A stretch of DNA of 7,296 bases, taken from assembly GCA_947462495.1 (NCBI GenBank), contig CANHOY010000081.1, positions 1 through 7,296 on the forward strand, in the 5' to 3' direction. How positions within the stretch are numbered: the first letter of the stretch is position 1; each line of letters begins with the position of its first letter. Position numbers and translations under genes: made by a program. The notes beneath the pieces are model-generated. The model worked only from the letters and a program-made list of their open reading frames with translations, searched no databases and had not been told where the DNA came from. The stretch is from Bacteroidota bacterium (GTDB lineage Bacteria > Bacteroidota > Bacteroidia > Chitinophagales > Chitinophagaceae). Shown piece after piece: positions 6,075-7,296 of the stretch.

Positions 6075-6791
6075 ATGAAAACTCTCTCAATTATTATCCC
6101 CGTATTCAACGAAGAAAAATATATTCTAAATATTTTAGATGTGCTAGAGAAATTAAACTTAGAATCAAATTTAAAAAAAGAAATCATTATCATAAATGAC
6201 TGCTCTACTGATAAAACAAATGAAGTAATTAATAAATATTTAATCGGGCCCAACTTGATGAACGAATATGTTTACAAATCACATGAAATAAATCAAGGTA
6301 AAGGAGCTGCAATTCATACTGGCATCAAAATTGCAACAGGAGATTATATAATTATTCAAGATGCTGATTTAGAATACGACCCAAATGAATATAATTTAAT
6401 ATTAAACCCTATTTTAAATGGCAAAGCAGATGTAGTTTATGGTTCTAGGTTTATAGGAGGAAAACCTCACAGGATTCTATTTTTTTGGCATACGATAGGT
6501 AATAAATTATTAACTTTTATTTCAAATTTCATGACAAATTTGAATTTAACAGATATGGAAACTTGTTATAAAGCTTTTGATTCAAGTATTTTAAAAAAAA
6601 TACACCTTGTAGAAAAAAGGTTTGGATTTGAGCCTGAGGTAACTGCAAAAATTTCAAAAGTTAAAAACATCAGAATCTACGAAGTAGGTATATCTTATTA
6701 TGGAAGAAATTATCAGGAAGGAAAAAAAATTAATTGGAAGGATGGATTTAGAGCAATTTATTGCATTTTAAAATATAACCTTATTAAATAA
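6075..6791 (+). CDS. GT2-family polyprenyl-phosphate sugar synthase (DPM1/GtrB-like)
   Basis: A 238-residue GT2 enzyme resembling dolichyl-phosphate mannose synthase, expected to transfer a sugar from UDP- or GDP-sugar to polyprenyl phosphate on the cytoplasmic membrane face. Motifs in order: IIIPVFNEE (6-14); INDCSTDKT (40-48); NQGKGAAIHTG (73-83); QDADLEYDP (95-103), with the D96-x-D98 metal site; VYGSRF (121-126); GNKLLTFISN (142-151); LTDMETCYKAF (158-168); EPEVTAKI (186-193); and YYGRNYQEGKKINWKDG (208-224), a typical DPM1-like ending. Unlike GtrB-type proteins it has no C-terminal transmembrane pair, so membrane contact must be peripheral. It starts 10 bases after the GT-C gene, has the same very low GC, and is almost certainly co-transcribed with it. 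Its stop region overlaps the convergent neighbour by 8 bases. The sugar cannot be determined. Confidence 0.93.
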   Translation: MKTLSIIIPVFNEEKYILNILDVLEKLNLESNLKKEIIIINDCSTDKTNEVINKYLIGPNLMNEYVYKSHEINQGKGAAIHTGIKIATGDYIIIQDADLEYDPNEYNLILNPILNGKADVVYGSRFIGGKPHRILFFWHTIGNKLLTFISNFMTNLNLTDMETCYKAFDSSILKKIHLVEKRFGFEPEVTAKISKVKNIRIYEVGISYYGRNYQEGKKINWKDGFRAIYCILKYNLIK

Positions 6792-7170
6792 GCTTTTTTA
6801 TCCTGGGCAAAAAAGTCATTAATAATATGCCTGCTGAAAAAATTATACAGACATACAATGCCCATAATTTTTGCGGACACTCCCCCATTTGACAGGTTGA
6901 TAAAATTAGAAAATTTCTAATGCTCCATGCTAAAAGCAAAGAGGCAAATACCATATTAAAACGTTTGGCCCATAAATATGGTAAAGCAAAAAACAATATG
7001 GCTAAACTTGCAAAAAAACATAAAAATTTACCTGCTTGGCCAAAACTTGCTCCTGCAGGATCCCAACCCGTAATGGTCCAATTTCGACTTTCAATATAAA
7101 CCAAAGGCTGTGTGGTGCAATAAATAAGCAATAAACAAAGTATAATTCCAATGGTTTGAGAATATTTCAT
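6784..7170 (-). CDS. Four-span membrane protein of unknown function, 128 aa
   Basis: I do not recognise a named family. Four hydrophobic segments are visible at about 5-20, 47-67, 72-91 and 103-121, separated by a polar loop with TITGWDPAGASFGQAGK (32-48), a short basic turn (AKR, 68-70) and the loop STCQMGECP (91-99). The last contains two cysteines (93 and 98) that could form a disulfide if the loop faces outward. The C-terminus is basic (RIKKLI), suggesting it is cytoplasmic, so with four spans the N-terminus would be too. The first segment might instead be an uncleaved signal anchor. GC returns to the level of rocD, so this gene appears to belong to the core background rather than the AT-rich pair it meets tail to tail. 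No good -7/-33 promoter was found in the 60 bases before it, which hold the tRNA-Cys terminator. Confidence 0.82.
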   Translation of the reverse strand: MKYSQTIGIILCLLLIYCTTQPLVYIESRNWTITGWDPAGASFGQAGKFLCFFASLAILFFALPYLWAKRFNMVFASLLLAWSIRNFLILSTCQMGECPQKLWALYVCIIFSAGILLMTFLPRIKKLI

Positions 7171-7185
7171 AATAGTATTATTTTA

Positions 7186-7224
7186 TAAAAACAAAACCCA
7201 TACAAATTGTAAGGGTTTTGTTTT
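7186..7224 (-). terminator. Intrinsic terminator of tRNA-Cys
   Basis: The 12-base arms AAAACAAAACCC (7188-7199) and GGGTTTTGTTTT (7213-7224) pair perfectly. The inner part TACAA/TTGTA extends the stem after one A-A mismatch. On the minus strand the 3' side ends GGGTTTTGTTTTTAT, a good terminator tail 7 bases past tRNA-Cys. On the plus strand it also ends in T's, so it could work in both directions, although the plus-strand genes stop about 400 bases earlier. Confidence 0.78.
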
Positions 7225-7231
7225 ATTAGTG

Positions 7232-7296
7232 AGGTCGAGAGCGGATTCGAACCGCTGTGGAAGCTTTTGCAGAGCTCTGCCTAGCCACTCGGCCAC
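7232..7296 (-). tRNA. tRNA-Cys (anticodon GCA), 5' end cut by window edge
   Basis: Minus-strand tRNA with its first six bases beyond the right edge, about 71 bases if complete. The D-arm reads GCCGAGTGGCTAGGC. Anticodon stem GAGCT/AGCTT (one G-T pair) encloses CTGCAAA, giving anticodon GCA (7268-7270). T-arm AGCGG-TTCGAAT-CCGCT and acceptor 3' strand CTCGACC follow, with U73 as discriminator, the identity base of cysteine tRNAs. CCA is not encoded. Confidence 0.95.

Noticed and set aside
6065..6253. 62-codon minus-strand frame opposite the start of the DPM1-like gene
   Set aside because: The plus-strand frame carries the GT2 motifs, and the opposite frame is a by-product of AT-rich sequence.
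7186..7260. tRNA-Cys 3' end as an integration site for the AT-rich pair
   Set aside because: I looked for a second copy of the tRNA 3' end to the left and saw none. There is no integrase gene, and an ordinary-GC gene lies between the tRNA and the AT-rich pair.

Overview
The window looks like a chromosomal segment of a member of the Bacteroidota, probably from the Chitinophagales/Sphingobacteriales side, though the exact order is a guess. The signs are: overall AT-richness; A/T-rich sequence rather than Shine-Dalgarno sites in front of the ORFs; a textbook Bacteroidota promoter (TTTG, 19 bases, TATTTTTG, i.e. the TAnnTTTG class); three tRNAs without encoded CCA; and the character of the encoded proteins.

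Left part (1-1250, all minus strand): a nucleotide pyrophosphohydrolase mazG cut by the window edge, then tRNA-Leu(UAA) and tRNA-Gly(GCC), each followed by its own strong intrinsic terminator. The 188 bases between mazG and the tRNA-Leu terminator hold no gene, but contain several inverted repeats and a hairpin plus T-tract pointing along the plus strand. Middle-left (1245-2514, minus): a 67-residue single-span membrane protein and a GT2 glycosyltransferase of the rhamnosyltransferase-like type. Centre (2515-3964, plus): an untranslated stretch with two hairpins, then ornithine aminotransferase (rocD).

Right part: two plus-strand genes (4013-6791) of strikingly low GC. They encode a large multi-span GT-C-type glycosyltransferase and a DPM1/GtrB-like polyprenyl-phosphate sugar synthase, 10 bases apart. 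Together they suggest a lipid-linked sugar transfer module: the GT2 enzyme would load a sugar on a polyprenyl phosphate on the cytoplasmic face, and the GT-C enzyme would use it outside the membrane. The acceptor and sugar cannot be read from the sequence. Tail-to-tail with this pair is a 128-residue four-span membrane protein on the minus strand, then a terminator and a tRNA-Cys(GCA) cut by the right edge.

The most interesting items are the low-GC GT-C/GT2 pair wedged between ordinary-GC genes, the terminator between two closely spaced tRNA genes, and the unexplained plus-strand terminator-like hairpin next to mazG. I see no CRISPR array, insertion sequence, phage gene or restriction/defence system.
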